From positions 37,174 to 101,173 of the forward strand of contig JADGKB010000049.1 in assembly GCA_027604185.1 (NCBI GenBank): a stretch of 64,000 nucleotides of DNA, in the 5' to 3' direction. The notes under the pieces were generated by a model. It saw only the letters and a program-made list of their open reading frames with translations. It did no database searches and was not told the DNA's origin. Each line of letters begins with the position of its first letter. Position 1 is the first letter of the stretch. This document shows positions 11,744 to 23,023 of the stretch, piece by piece. A program made the position numbers and the translations under genes. Source of the stretch: Boothiomyces macroporosus. Its lineage: Eukaryota; Chytridiomycota; Chytridiomycetes; Rhizophydiales; Terramycetaceae.

Positions 11744-11905
11744 ATGTTTACTGACGCCAAAACTCCCGAAATGGACTCACGAGGAGCTCAGCTGAGCAAA
11801 ATGCTTGATTTTAAGGGGTGCAAAGTGACCATCGGAACGGAACTTTTAATCACAGGGTGTAACAAAAGGGCTACTGTCTACTTGGATAAAGCTTGCAATG
11901 CGTAA
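11744..11905 (+). CDS. Possible 53-residue protein
   Basis: An ATG frame of 53 codons, ending TAA at 11903-11905 and followed directly by AATAAA-like sequence. The composition is protein-like (MLDFKGCKVTIGTELL, ending LDKACNA), with three Cys. Sequence just upstream (TTAAACTCTTTCAG, ending 11730) resembles a 3' splice site, so this may be the last exon of a larger gene. No homology recognised. Confidence 0.35.
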   Translation: MFTDAKTPEMDSRGAQLSKMLDFKGCKVTIGTELLITGCNKRATVYLDKACNA

Positions 11906-12109
11906 TAAACAATGGAAAGCAGCAATAAATGTTAATTGATCTCTATTTCAAATCAGTTGAACCCTCTTTCCAGTTCCCTTTGATACTAATTTGGGGAGGT
12001 CCCAAGTAGCCGTTCTGTACAGTTCATTCAACAGCGCAATCAAAGAATACGGAATCTATAGTCTTCCTTATATAGTTAATAGATAAAGTAAACCATGGTC
12101 CAGTGCAAA

Positions 12110-12297
12110 TTAACATAGGTTAGAAACCACTGATAACCTCGGAGCATCTTTCAAATTGAATAGTCCAACCCCATTATACTTTGATTCTGTACTGAAATCT
12201 ACCAACTGCTGCTTGTAATTTAGAGATAGCAATTTCCAAGCCTCCTTATCAAGTCCTGCAAAATGACAGTGGAGGCCACCTTTATCCAATAATCAGC
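12110..12297 (-). CDS. Coding-like C-terminal fragment, unassigned
   Basis: The minus strand reads as convincing protein (LDKEAWKLLSLNYKQQ, then YNGVGLFNLKDAPRL) up to a TAA at 12110-12112. It has no ATG, and a TGA lies just before its beginning, directly below the stop of the paralog at 12301. An internal 24-nt GT...TGCAG segment could be an in-frame intron. It may be the last exon of a gene whose 5' part I could not locate, or a remnant. Function unknown. Confidence 0.3.
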
Positions 12298-12300
12298 TAA

Positions 12301-12576
12301 TCAGAATAATTTCTTTAGCTTTCTATTCTCTTCCCGCTCGTCATCAACTGTATACACAGTAGCTCTAATCCCATTACCAACGACACGAAGCGCTTTAATT
12401 TGTTTAATCAACTTGAATAATTTGTTTGAACCAGTCATTGATTCTAACGCAAGGTTGAGTACCGTGGTTATTCTGTCGTGATTTTCTATCTCCAAACTTC
12501 CCAATTTGTATATCTGTATTCCTTGGTGATGGTACACATGGTCAATTATTTGTTGCGTTGCTTCTTTAGTTTCCAT
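12301..12576 (-). CDS. Small protein, second of a paralogous pair (possibly Alba-like)
   Basis: A 91-residue single-exon frame starting at ATG 12576. It aligns with the 11183-11515 protein over the whole core: GIQIYKLG, RITTVLNLALESM, IKALRVVGNGIRATV. The C-terminus is short and charged (DDEREENRKLKK), so it is the more compact copy. The G-x-G-I-R-A-T-V turn resembles the second strand of Alba proteins, which bind DNA or RNA, but this is a guess from pattern only. The two copies lie about 0.8 kb apart on the same strand with unassigned coding-like sequence between them. Confidence 0.5.
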   Translation of the reverse strand: METKEATQQIIDHVYHHQGIQIYKLGSLEIENHDRITTVLNLALESMTGSNKLFKLIKQIKALRVVGNGIRATVYTVDDEREENRKLKKLF

Positions 12577-12863
12577 CAAGAAAGTATCGAATTTTTTCAA
12601 CTGAGGAACTTTAATCTTTTGAAATTTAATATTGGTGATGAATTCCTATATTAATTAAACTTTAAGGTTCCAACACCTATGTATTCTTAAAGCTTATTCA
12701 TCCCTCTGTATCCTTTAGTCTAACCTTATTTACGGTTTACTGCATATAAATACCGGGTAAAAAGCAATATGTATTTTCTAATTGTAGGCTGCATTTTGAA
12801 AATGTTTGGTTGCTCATTTTTCAACACTTTTTTTCAAACAATAATTAGCAAATAAACGTTGGT

Positions 12864-15349
12864 ATGAAACAAATATACAAGTACAATTTGAATCCGCCTT
12901 TGATTCAAGTTAGTCTGGAATTATCAGGAAATACTACACAATCGATATCTCAATCGCTTGATCTCCCTTTTCCTGGTATTTCTCTACAAGAAGAATTCAA
13001 CTTGGACTCTTTCGATAAAGACATTATAGTAATTGATAGTGCGAACGACCGCATAGCCAGAGAATTATTCAGTCAAAGTACTCCAGTCCCTGAAAACCCA
13101 AACAACCATACCCCTTACAATCCTCAACAAGTAATTGAACTCACAGATTCCAACTCTACAAAAGAAAATATAAATCAAAATGTGGATATTTCCACATATT
13201 CTGTAGGATTCCAAATTGCGGACAAAAGTTCGGACAAGCTCGGAGAAAACAAATCCATTCTGAATGAATTTGACAAATCCATCTTTGACATTACGATGGA
13301 TGACAATCAGCAAGAAAATCCTAGTTTGGAAAATTTATCCTCCAAAGAGTCTCAATACTTGACTATATTGAAAGATTCTTTACAGGAGAATACCGATATG
13401 GCAGATCAGTTGAAAAGCAATTGCGCCATCAAAGATCCTATAACTTTTACCGTTGACCTTATTCCAGAGTCTCAAGTAATTGCAAAAACTCCTGAATTAG
13501 AAACATCAGAAATGGATGATACAAGTTCATCAGAACTTTCGAAAGATGGTATAATTACGTCAACTCCTGATCACGAAGGCGAAATGGAACTGGATCCTGA
13601 ATACAGCATTAAGCTGCATTTGTCACCATCGCAGGCTTTAAAAAAAGATCAGGATGAAATGGATTGTAAATCAACTGCATTCTTTACTTTTGAGAATGAT
13701 ATACACATGCAAGAAACTCAACCATTACATTCCTCAAATCCATTAATCCATTCTCAGGATGAAGATGTACTACTCTTGAACAGTATGGTTGAAAAATCTA
13801 AACAAGCATACAATGAGTATGGATCTGATTTTGATTGCTCAATTAATTCTATTAAAGAATTAGATGATCAGTCTGATTGTGAATCTGAAGTGCTCGAAAG
13901 TAAAATCCCAGAAGGTATATCAAAAAACAAATCTGTTTTACAAGTGTCTAACTTAATGAATATTGATCAAAATGATATTGCTCAATCTTCTCCTATGGAA
14001 ATCAATCTATCAAAAGAGGAGATTGATAGCTTGAATAATGATTTGATTACCATTTCTAAAGATGCATTGCCAAATGGAAATCAGATTAGACTTGGCAGAA
14101 TTCCGGAAAATGAACGTAGCGATAGTTTTAAATCCGGGCAAAACGATGATATCTCTAAAGAAAACATAAATCCATCTTTATCTGGGCAAAACGATGATAT
14201 CTCTAAAGAAAACATAAACCCATTTTTATCCGGGTCTCAGGAGTTAACTTCTAATGCAATGGAGGAAGATGTAATTACAGACTTTAAATCTCGCACAAGA
14301 AAGGTTACTGAATCTGATAGAGATATCCAATTCGGAAATTCTTGTAGCTTGTGTGAAGCAATACTGGCCAAAAAATACAAGATTAACGAGAATGAATATT
14401 ATTGCTACAAATGCTACAACCAAAGAAAAATTACTAGATCTGTAATGCAGCCTAAAGAGAAATATAAAACTCCACGGAAATTCATGTCGTCACCAATCAG
14501 ACAAAAGCCCGACACAGAATCATCCACTGAACCTGATAATAGTGCTGATGAAGACTATCAACCCACACAAAAGACTCTAAAACAAAAGAAAAGAAAACAA
14601 GCAAATATAAAATCTTCAAAGAAAGTCAAACTTGAAAAGGAGAATATCAATTCAAGACTTTTTAAAGGTTATGGATTCATTCTCTCCTATTCAACCAACC
14701 CTACCGATAAAAAGAATGATGAAATATACAAATGGCTGAATGATAAAGAATATGTTCTTAAACAAGTAAAGACTTCTGGAGGCACAGTCATCTCTTCTAT
14801 ATCTACGTATTTCCAGGGTAGAACACAGATAAACAAAACACCTCCATTTATACTATTGATTGCATCCCGCCCATTAAGAACAAAGAAATATTTGATGGCT
14901 CTAGGTAATATTTATTAATGCAGCACTAGGTATACCAATAGTATCATGTATGTGGATTAAAGATTCATTCAAAGAAAACAGATTATTGGAATTTGATGCT
15001 TACAGACTATCCAATGGGGAATCATTAATTTTGAATCATTGGAGTAGCGCACCAGTATCTAATTTTGGGATATTCAAAGGATGCAAAATACATGGTAACA
15101 AATGCTAATGTAGTATACAATCCCAAATCGGACTGGGCAGAGATCCTAAAATGCACAGAAGCTACAATTTGCAACCGCAAAGAGCTGCCAGATTGCGATT
15201 TCGTGTTGTGCGAGAATGAAACTGATAGCAAAGAGCAGTTATTGAAAAAGTGTGGTGGTAGAGTAGTGGCGGCCGAGTTCTTTATTCATTGTCTGATTCA
15301 TCAAAAGATATTGAACCCAGACGCTATTGAAAAGTTTACCACCTGGTAA
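12864..15349 (+). CDS. 53BP1/Crb2-type DNA-damage mediator with C-terminal BRCT pair
   Basis: About 813 residues after removing introns at 14905-14923 (19 nt) and 15055-15079 (25 nt, less certain, ends AAG). The N-terminal 490 residues are acidic and disordered with many SQ and TP sites, typical of ATM/ATR and CDK targets. A CxxC...CxxC pair lies at about 494-520. Two BRCT units start near residue 600: KGYGFILSY, LRTKKYLMALALGIP and VSCMWIKDS match 53BP1 (TRKYFLCLASGIP, VSHVWVHDS). Family members (53BP1, Crb2, Rad9) bind damaged chromatin and activate the checkpoint kinase. No Tudor domain was recognised; the Cys motif sits roughly where one would be expected. A 16-residue segment is duplicated in tandem (14136-14231). 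Confidence 0.75.
14136..14231 (+). repeat. Tandem duplication of a 48-bp coding unit
   Basis: Two adjacent 48-bp copies starting at 14136 and 14184 differ at only a few bases and encode GQNDDISKENINP twice inside the disordered region of the 53BP1-like protein. Confidence 0.9.
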
Positions 15350-15370
15350 TATATCCGTTTTTTAAATATC

Positions 15371-16321
15371 ATGAGTAACAGAACAGAGTCATCTGACGCG
15401 ACTTTGCCACACAAAGATAAAAAGATGAACCAATTGGGAAAACTCAAAATGTCGATATATCAACACTTGAAAGCGAGTGAATTGGTAAAATTCAACGCTG
15501 ATATAAACCATCAAGCATGGCCCAATATAGACAAGCCTGTCTGGACAGAACTTGGTGATTTGATTCGAAAAAAAGAAAAAGATGTTAAACCCCAGCATGG
15601 CAGTGACAAGTGGTTGACTATACGACTTGATTTGCGAGGATTCAGCAAGCAAAGCAAGCGGCTCTTTCCAGAAAAGAAATATAATGAAAAGTTTGGTATA
15701 GCGATGGGAACCACTTTAAAAGCAATCATGCAGGAAACTCAGGCAAAGTATGGGTTCACTCAGAGTGACGAAATAACAGTTCTACTGCCCACACATTTTC
15801 ATTCAGACACAAATACATTTGGCGAACATATGTTTTCTGGGAAACACGATAAAATCATTTCGCTTACTGCTTCCTTGGCATCAGTAGTCCTAGCGCAACA
15901 GCTTGTATTATTAGGATTGACTACTCTTACCGATGGAGACGGGATGAAGCCAATTGTACAGTTTGATGCGCGAATGGCAGAATGGGACACTGAACAAGAC
16001 GCTTTTCAATTAATACTGTGGAGAGGATATGACTGCACTACCAACGGAATATCTGATGCCGTTTTCAAGAGTGATTTGCCAAATAAAAAGAACCTCATGG
16101 GACTTTCTGGCCAAAAGAAGCTCCATATCTTGCATGAAAACAATATCTTGCCATTGGTGGCACATCAAGCTTATGGCACTTTCCTTATGAAAAAGAGAAT
16201 GATGGTGCAAGCCAAACATGGCCTCACTGGGGAAGACATAATGGTAGAGAGAGGAGTAATTGTACAAATAGAAGGAAGTATAGTTAATAATGTCAAGGAC
16301 GGCTTGATATTTCAAATATAA
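15371..16321 (+). CDS. Thg1-like 3'-5' nucleotidyltransferase family protein
   Basis: Single exon, 316 residues. From about residue 82 it follows the tRNA-His guanylyltransferase fold: IRLDLRGFSK (metal Asp87), a helix, then YGFTQSDEITV (Asp133, Glu134), KIISLTASLASV, VQFDARM and WRGYDCTTN. These correspond to the RxD, QSDE, FDGR and HINN motifs of Thg1. The last is changed: CTTN (about 222-225) replaces HINN, as in Thg1-like proteins that repair tRNA 5' ends rather than add G-1. An N-terminal extension of about 80 residues is unlike canonical Thg1. Whether it acts on tRNA-His or on truncated (for example mitochondrial) tRNAs is unknown. It starts 21 bp after the 53BP1-like gene stops. Confidence 0.75.
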   Translation: MSNRTESSDATLPHKDKKMNQLGKLKMSIYQHLKASELVKFNADINHQAWPNIDKPVWTELGDLIRKKEKDVKPQHGSDKWLTIRLDLRGFSKQSKRLFPEKKYNEKFGIAMGTTLKAIMQETQAKYGFTQSDEITVLLPTHFHSDTNTFGEHMFSGKHDKIISLTASLASVVLAQQLVLLGLTTLTDGDGMKPIVQFDARMAEWDTEQDAFQLILWRGYDCTTNGISDAVFKSDLPNKKNLMGLSGQKKLHILHENNILPLVAHQAYGTFLMKKRMMVQAKHGLTGEDIMVERGVIVQIEGSIVNNVKDGLIFQI

Positions 16322-16590
16322 ATTTACCAATTGAATTATTTTCCGAAGTTTAGCAGAACCTACTGAATGCGGTTAGGCCGAACCATGCGATCTTGCTGAT
16401 ATGGCTATCAAAACATCTAGAATAAGATACTGTTTTTGAATGCAGTGCGATGGTCGCTAATGACTTGCGGTATTACTACTCTTGGCAGGTTACAGTTTGC
16501 CAAACCCTTGCTCATCCATTTTTAATTAACAATCAATGCGCGTGTCCACCACCAGATGGCTTTAAAACCCAATGGAAAATTACATTCACC

Positions 16591-19364
16591 ATGTCTTACA
16601 AGCCCATTTCTCGACAGCAAAATTTCAAATTCGTTTGGTTAGCAGTTCCATCCCTGGTATTGGGTTTGCTCTTTTCAACTTACTTTATTTCAAAAGACGG
16701 TATTTCGCAAGACGTTGGCATTGAAAAATCTGTATTCTTGGATGGACTAGCACAATGTAGAGCTCGCGATTATAACCCGGTTGCTCCTAAACACCGTACA
16801 AAGAATCCTCGGTACAAGTTGGGTGGGGAACTACCTACTCCTCCCGTGTTGATCAAGAATGCTACATTATGGAATGGAGATGGCCATCTGTCTAGAAACG
16901 TTGATATCTTGTTTCAAGATGGAATCATTCTAAAAGTTGGAAACAGTCTCGTAGACAATTTTAATGGAGAAGTTATTGAAGCTCATGGGCATTATGTTAC
17001 CCCTGGTATAGTCGATATGCACAGGTTCCTAATATTAACATAGTCATGCTGGCTTAGATTCATGGCCTGCTTTTGCTGGTGCATCAGATACAAACGAAAT
17101 GAGCGAATCTTCAACTAGACCTTACTTGAGATCTCTTGATGGATTCTCCCCATATGACACTGCAATCAGAATCATAAACTCTGGAGGTGTCACTACTTCT
17201 TTAGTGTTGCCTGGTTCAGGAACTGCAATGGGCGGTGAAGCATTTGCTTTCAAACACCGGCTGTTCCCAAGCAACAGATCTGAAGACATGCTGCTTAATG
17301 CAGGTATGGAAGAACAAGATGGGCCAAAATGGAGATGGATGAAAATGGCCTGTGGTGAAAACCCAATCAATAATGGCCGAAGAAAGAATCAATTACCAGA
17401 ATCCCGTTTAGGATTAGGCTACCTGTTCCGCAAAAGATTTGATGATGCTTATCAGTCACTTGTTGCTCAAGATCAATGGTGCTATGAAGCAGAAACGCTC
17501 TACAAAGCACATTCAAAGAAAGCTCACACTAAGATCAAGAGCAGATTCCCTGAACCTATTGATGATGAAACAATGATTGCTTTGCTGCGTGGAAAAGTCC
17601 GCTTGAATGCTCATTGTTATGAGGTAGCTTTATTTTAACTGTAGTCTTACGATCTTGAAGCAATGATTCGTCTTAGTCATGAATACAACTTTAAAATTAC
17701 AGCTTTCCACCATGCTTTGGAAGCTTGGAGAGTTGCTCCGTTATTGGCAAAAGAAGGTATTTGCTTGTTAATTTAGGCATTGCTACAGCAATTTTTGCTG
17801 ATCATTGGGGGTATAAAAAGGAAGCATACGACTCTTCAGTTAAAGCAGCGCAGATCTTGTCAAATGCTGGGGTGCAAGTGGTATTCAAATCAGATCATCC
17901 TGTATTGAATGCTCAAAATCTAATTTACGAAGCTGCAAAAGCACACCATTATGGATTCGACGCAGATTTAGCGCTGAAAGCAGTCACCTCTGGCCCAGCA
18001 GAAAGAATGGTAATCTACACTTATAGTAGGGACAAGATTGGAGAATTGGATATGTTTTGCCTGGTTATGATGCAGATATTGTTATTTGGGACAAATATCC
18101 TCTTGCTATTGGAGCTCATCCATTACGAGTGTTTACTGATGGATACACTACTTTTAAGCATGTAGACTATGACAAATCCATTGTCCAGGATTATGACTCT
18201 TCTTCAATCAAAGAAAGCTCCCATGTAAAGGTTGATAAACCAAATGCTCAGGCTTCTGCAGTAACGTACCATAATATTGCTGGGCTTGTTCATGGTCCTT
18301 CTGCTACTTGGGAGAAAAACAGTGTAGTGGTAGTTGAAAATGGAGTTGTAACTTGCATTGGATCCAAATGTAGTGCTAAAGGGGAGCAAATTGATCTGAA
18401 AAACGGGTGGGTAATTCCTGGTTTAGTGGCAGCAAGTGTAAGGCTAGGAATTGAAGAAATCTCAAGCGAGCCAGGAACTTCAGCAGGCAAAATAAGTACA
18501 GATGATTTATTACCTTCTGCTGATGGTATCTTTGTTGGGCGAAAATTCTCCAAAGCTCTCGATGCAGCATTTAAAGCCGGTGTCACCAGCGCAATTTCAA
18601 TCTTCAAATCTTCAACGATGATTAAGGGTATAAGCACCCTTTTCCGTGTTGGGTCCACTAGTATATTATGATTGACAGTAGAAATTTCCGATTCAACATT
18701 CATCAAACGTCTAGTCGCTGACCACTTTCAAGTTGACGTCAGTGCTCCTAGTAATTCCATTTCTTCTAGTTTAGCGGGACAAATCACTACCATTGGACAA
18801 AATATTGGAAAGAGCAAGACTGGAGTAGTGGCAGTTGATGTTGACGGTGCGGCCCAAATCTATGCGCTTTTGCATAACTTGCCTATCAATGTGATTATTG
18901 GTGGGGCAGAAGCTCATGTTTTAGCAGAAGAACTGGCCAAGAAAAACGTTTCTGTTGTCTTGTCTCCTACAAGGTGTACTCCATCATCGTGGTACAAACA
19001 AGAGTGCTTGGTCACTGGAAGCTCTCCAACGGGCTATTCTCTATTGCACGATGCAGGAGTCAATGTTGCTATTAGTGGCCCTGAAGACAATTTTATCAGA
19101 GGTTTGATTTGGGAAGCTGGTTGGATTGTTGCTGATTTGCCCAACTATCACGACCTGAGCGACTTTGAGAAAGCAAAACACGCAGCGTCTTTGCTTACTT
19201 GGAATGTTGCAAAAGCTTTTAAACTTGAGGGATTGGTTGGAACTATTGCGGTTGGTTCCCCAGCCAGGTTTGTTGTTTACGATGGCATTCCAGGAACCCT
19301 TGAAGCTAAAGTCACACTGGTGGTTGATCAAGACCTTGTTGAAAACGAAACTGATCAATACTAA
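16591..19364 (+). CDS. Membrane-anchored amidohydrolase (metal-dependent hydrolase superfamily)
   Basis: About 890 residues after removing introns at 17025-17043, 17624-17644, 17757-17776, 18010-18029 and 18661-18681 (or 18661-18678). A short cytosolic tail and one transmembrane segment (about 14-34) precede a large amidohydrolase domain. Restored motifs are DMHSHAG (metal ligands His144 and His146), AFHHALEAW, FKSDHP and RIGYVLPGYDADIVIW, the usual closing motif. A second half shows a similar beta-sandwich and barrel-like layout. Large fungal amidohydrolases of this size are poorly characterised; the substrate is unknown. ATG 16591 was chosen because it directly precedes the anchor; the frame stays open upstream. 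Confidence 0.8.
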
Positions 19365-19416
19365 AATATCACTCTCTTTTTGTTTTTGTTTTTTCAGTTG
19401 ATTGACGCGTTCATAA

Positions 19417-22400
19417 ATGCCTGATGACAGAGAAGACCAAATATTCAGTTTAAGGGATGAGAATTTAGCCCTCAAGAAAAGGCTGAAAGCCAATGACGAT
19501 AATACTAAAAAGTACCTGCAAATTGATGTAGATTATTGGTGAAATTAAACAAACTCAATGACCAGATAAACAAAGGAAATCACAAAGGTAATTGGCGATA
19601 ATGAAGATATAAAAGAGAAACAGGATGCGGATTATATTAGCTCACTAAAAGAGCAAATTCAAGCTCTGAGTACAAATTCTTCGCAGCTCAAAACCAAGTT
19701 AAACTACTACAAGACCTTACACGAATCAGAAGCTAGAAAACGTACTGCATACTCGCATATTCCACCTAGAGTTGAAACGGTAATTGGCTATTAAATTGAG
19801 GGGAGGAAACCAAACGTCGTTCAAGGCAAGGCAGGAATTGTACTATAAACTAATCTAGTCCAAGAAAACTATCACTGAAATCGAGAGGTATTTGATGATT
19901 CATATAGTTACAACACCGAGATGGAAGTGCAAAAAGAAACAATTCAGGAGCTGTAATTCAAACTAAACCAAGGCAAGAACTGACAAACAAATATAGAATG
20001 AAAATCACCAGTTTAGATAATGAAGTCAAGAACAAGGAACAGGACATTCTGAATCTACAAGAGACAATCAATGAGTATGCTTTGCTAATGCAGAATTAAA
20101 AAGGGAGCCGATATCGACAGGATTGCCTTGCAACAAGAATTAAACGAAACGAAAAAGCTGCTGATTGATCAAAGGGCCAAGAATGACGTGCTGGATGAAC
20201 AATTTCGGAATGTGTCAAAATCATTCAAGGAAGTTACAGGTACCGCGGAGGACTTGAGCAAAGAATTGAACAAGGAAAGAGAAAAATCATTGAATTTGGA
20301 GAAGCAGCTGAGCGAAGAAAAGTCAAAGTTAGAGGCCCAAGATGAAGTATACACTCCTGTAACTCTAGTTTCAAGTAATCATTCAAGATCTTCGAAAAGA
20401 AAAATCACTGTTGGAAGCTGAGCTTGACAAGATGATGAAAAACAGATTTACAACAGAACGCGATGGAGAATACCAAGAAGAAATCAACAATTTAAAGCGT
20501 ATCCTGGAGGAGGAGAGAAACAAATATGATGCGCTGTATCAAGAAAAACTAAATCTCCAGCATTCAAATGCAGACTTGCTTGGTAATATCTCACTCAAAC
20601 CAGAACAATCGAGCAAAGATTCATTACAGCGGCAAAAGATTGAAGCAGAATTCTATGAAAAGCAAAATGAGGTTGACGAACTGAAACTAAAATTGAGCCA
20701 GCTTACTAGGACTCTGGAAAAACAACCGACAGCAGCGGAAATGGAAGAAGCGTTTGCACTGCTACGTCTAAAAAAAGAAACTGGATTGACGTTTGAGTTC
20801 CTCTCCAATCTGCACAACTTTGAAAAGGTTATTTGTTCTTACAATAAGGATAATGAAGCAATAAATGAATTGAGACAAGAGTATGCCGCGTGTGTATTGG
20901 AACTAGAGGGAGCAAACAATCTGCTAAAGATGCAAAAGAAAATTAATGATGATTTGAACAAGGAGATGGGCGAAATCAAAAAGAAACTGCAGGTAATTAC
21001 TGGTGAATATGGTAAGTCGCGTTTTACTTAGAAATTCGGCTTGCTCAGCAAATCGATTTGCTGAATACAGAACGGAACAAGGTAGAATATCTCGAGGAAA
21101 AACTACGGAATTCGATTCCTTATGATAATATTCCACACCAGTCCCTCGATGGGCTGTCAGGTAAACGCTTTCCTTATTTAGGCGGAAATGTAATAGAACT
21201 AGTGTTACATGGCGCAATATACAACAGCCCAATATTATCATATTTGAACAAGTCTACAGACATTTGTACATTCGAAGCTCTAACCACGATTGTACTTGTG
21301 GATTTCTATGATTTTGAAACCTCAGTTACCAGAATTGCTAGGGGAAAGTCTCCATACTTTGATACTTCCCTGAGGTACTCCATAATTAACCAGATTTAAT
21401 TTGAATGTAGATGAACAATTCTTATATTATTTCCAAACACAGAAAATGGCCTTTACGATTTGTCAAACTGATGGCATTGAATTTTTCGTCTTGGGGAAAT
21501 GTACACCAAGTTTCCCAAGTTTCCATTCAGGTGAACCAACTTCCGAAAAGTTTTCTTCCGATATATTTAGCTTAGAAAAAAGCAAGCAACTGGGTAAAAT
21601 CGAATATACAATCAACTGTAATGTGACTCTTCCGAAATTCACTGAATATAGTGAAAATACGATATCGTTAAACTTGAAATATCCGGAATACTCGAAAAAG
21701 TACACCAACATTAATCTAGTATAAATACTTCGAGAGCAGATCCTAATGTTCTTTGCATTGAAGTAATAAGTGCTAGCTTCATTTCCGAGGTCGAAGCACC
21801 TGTTGTGACTGGAATAATACACTTTCCTCCAACGAATCGTGAAGTTGTCTTACCCGAAATTGAAGGCTCAACGGAACCACAGTTCAATTTTAAAACTTTC
21901 TTGCCAGTTTCAATGAACTCGGATCTTGAAAAGTTCCTAAGAACAAGTAAAGTAAGTCAAAGTTTATATAGGTTACTATTGCATTTGCCGATGCAAAGAA
22001 GCAAGATCATTTATACGGTACCGCCAAAATTCCTGTTATAGACCTATGTAATTCTTTTATTGACGACCACTTTGATGTTGAAAATATTTACGGTATCAAA
22101 TGTGGCAGTGTCTATGTTAAAATGAAATGGGAGAGCCCATATGCATTCAAAATTAACACAGTAAGGAATCAAATAATATAGGTGCTTGATAAAGAAAGGC
22201 AAGTAATGGAACAAAGTACCGCAAATACACCAGTGCTCGAAAAGAAAGACTTGAATGAACTTGATGGAAAGGTTGTCGAGCCAGAAATTCAAGTCAAGCA
22301 AGAATTACAACATAAAGAAGAGCATCGAGTACAAGATAAAGCAGATGAACCAAAATTACCATCTAAAGTAACTGCTCCAGCAATAGATAAAAAAGTTGGC

Positions 22401-23022
22401 ACCTCACAACCTCAAGAACAAAAAGCAGACGATGATGATAGTGATTTGAGCTCTGTTCAATCCGTTTCGGTAGCAGACGCACCTGATCACCTTGAAGAAC
22501 CACCTTCTGTAGCCCCAAATTTCCTTTCTTTTAACGTAAACCTTTCTGATTTTAGGTGTTGTATATTCAATTCTATTTTGAGAACCCTCTAGTACAAGAC
22601 CTTCTTGGAAAAACCACTCAAATCTTTGTTGGAATAGAGTTTTTGGGATTGCCAGGCGAAGAGATGGAAACACAGTCACTTCCATTGGCAAAGCAGGATA
22701 AAACTCTGGTAAATTACCAGAAGAGTATCTTTTGTTAATATTAGATTACAAGTTCCAAGAAATATTAGAAAAATCTCAATTCGGTAATAATATCCTCCAG
22801 TACTCTTTAGATATGTTGTTTTCTGTGGTAGATGAGCCCCCAGAAACAGACATTGACCGTGAATGTATTGATTTGGGACACGCAAACTTAAAATATCAGG
22901 AGTCTATGGAAAACGATGCCACATATCATCTCCCCATTGAATCTAATAGCGGTTTAGAATTTGGTAAGATTGTAGTACATGTAAATGGCTTGCAAAGTTT
23001 TATTAACTGGATAAAGAAATAA
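19417..23022 (+). CDS. RPGRIP1L: RPGRIP1L/Fantom-type ciliary transition-zone protein
   Basis: Some 17 exons joined by introns of about 19-22 nt encode roughly 1,090 residues. The N-terminal half is coiled coil, beginning with a conserved segment (IFSLRDENLALKKRL). Then come the RPGRIP1-type C2 domains: VDFYDFETSVT with VDEQFLYYFQ, and the second C2 with SMNSDLEKFL and IENIYG-like strands. A Glu/Lys-rich linker and the C-terminal RPGR-interacting-like C2 (YIQFYFENPL) follow. RPGRIP1L scaffolds the ciliary transition zone and gates protein entry. Clear introns include 19512-19531, 19588-19606 and 21161-21181. The last of these is 21 nt with no stop, so its retention would only insert seven residues. 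The stop is one base from the stop of the next gene. Confidence 0.88.
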
Positions 23023-23023
23023 A

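Noticed and set aside
16450..16590. Upstream ATG for the amidohydrolase (47 extra residues)
   Set aside because: The added stretch is Cys/Pro-rich without a targeting pattern; ATG 16591 directly precedes the membrane anchor.
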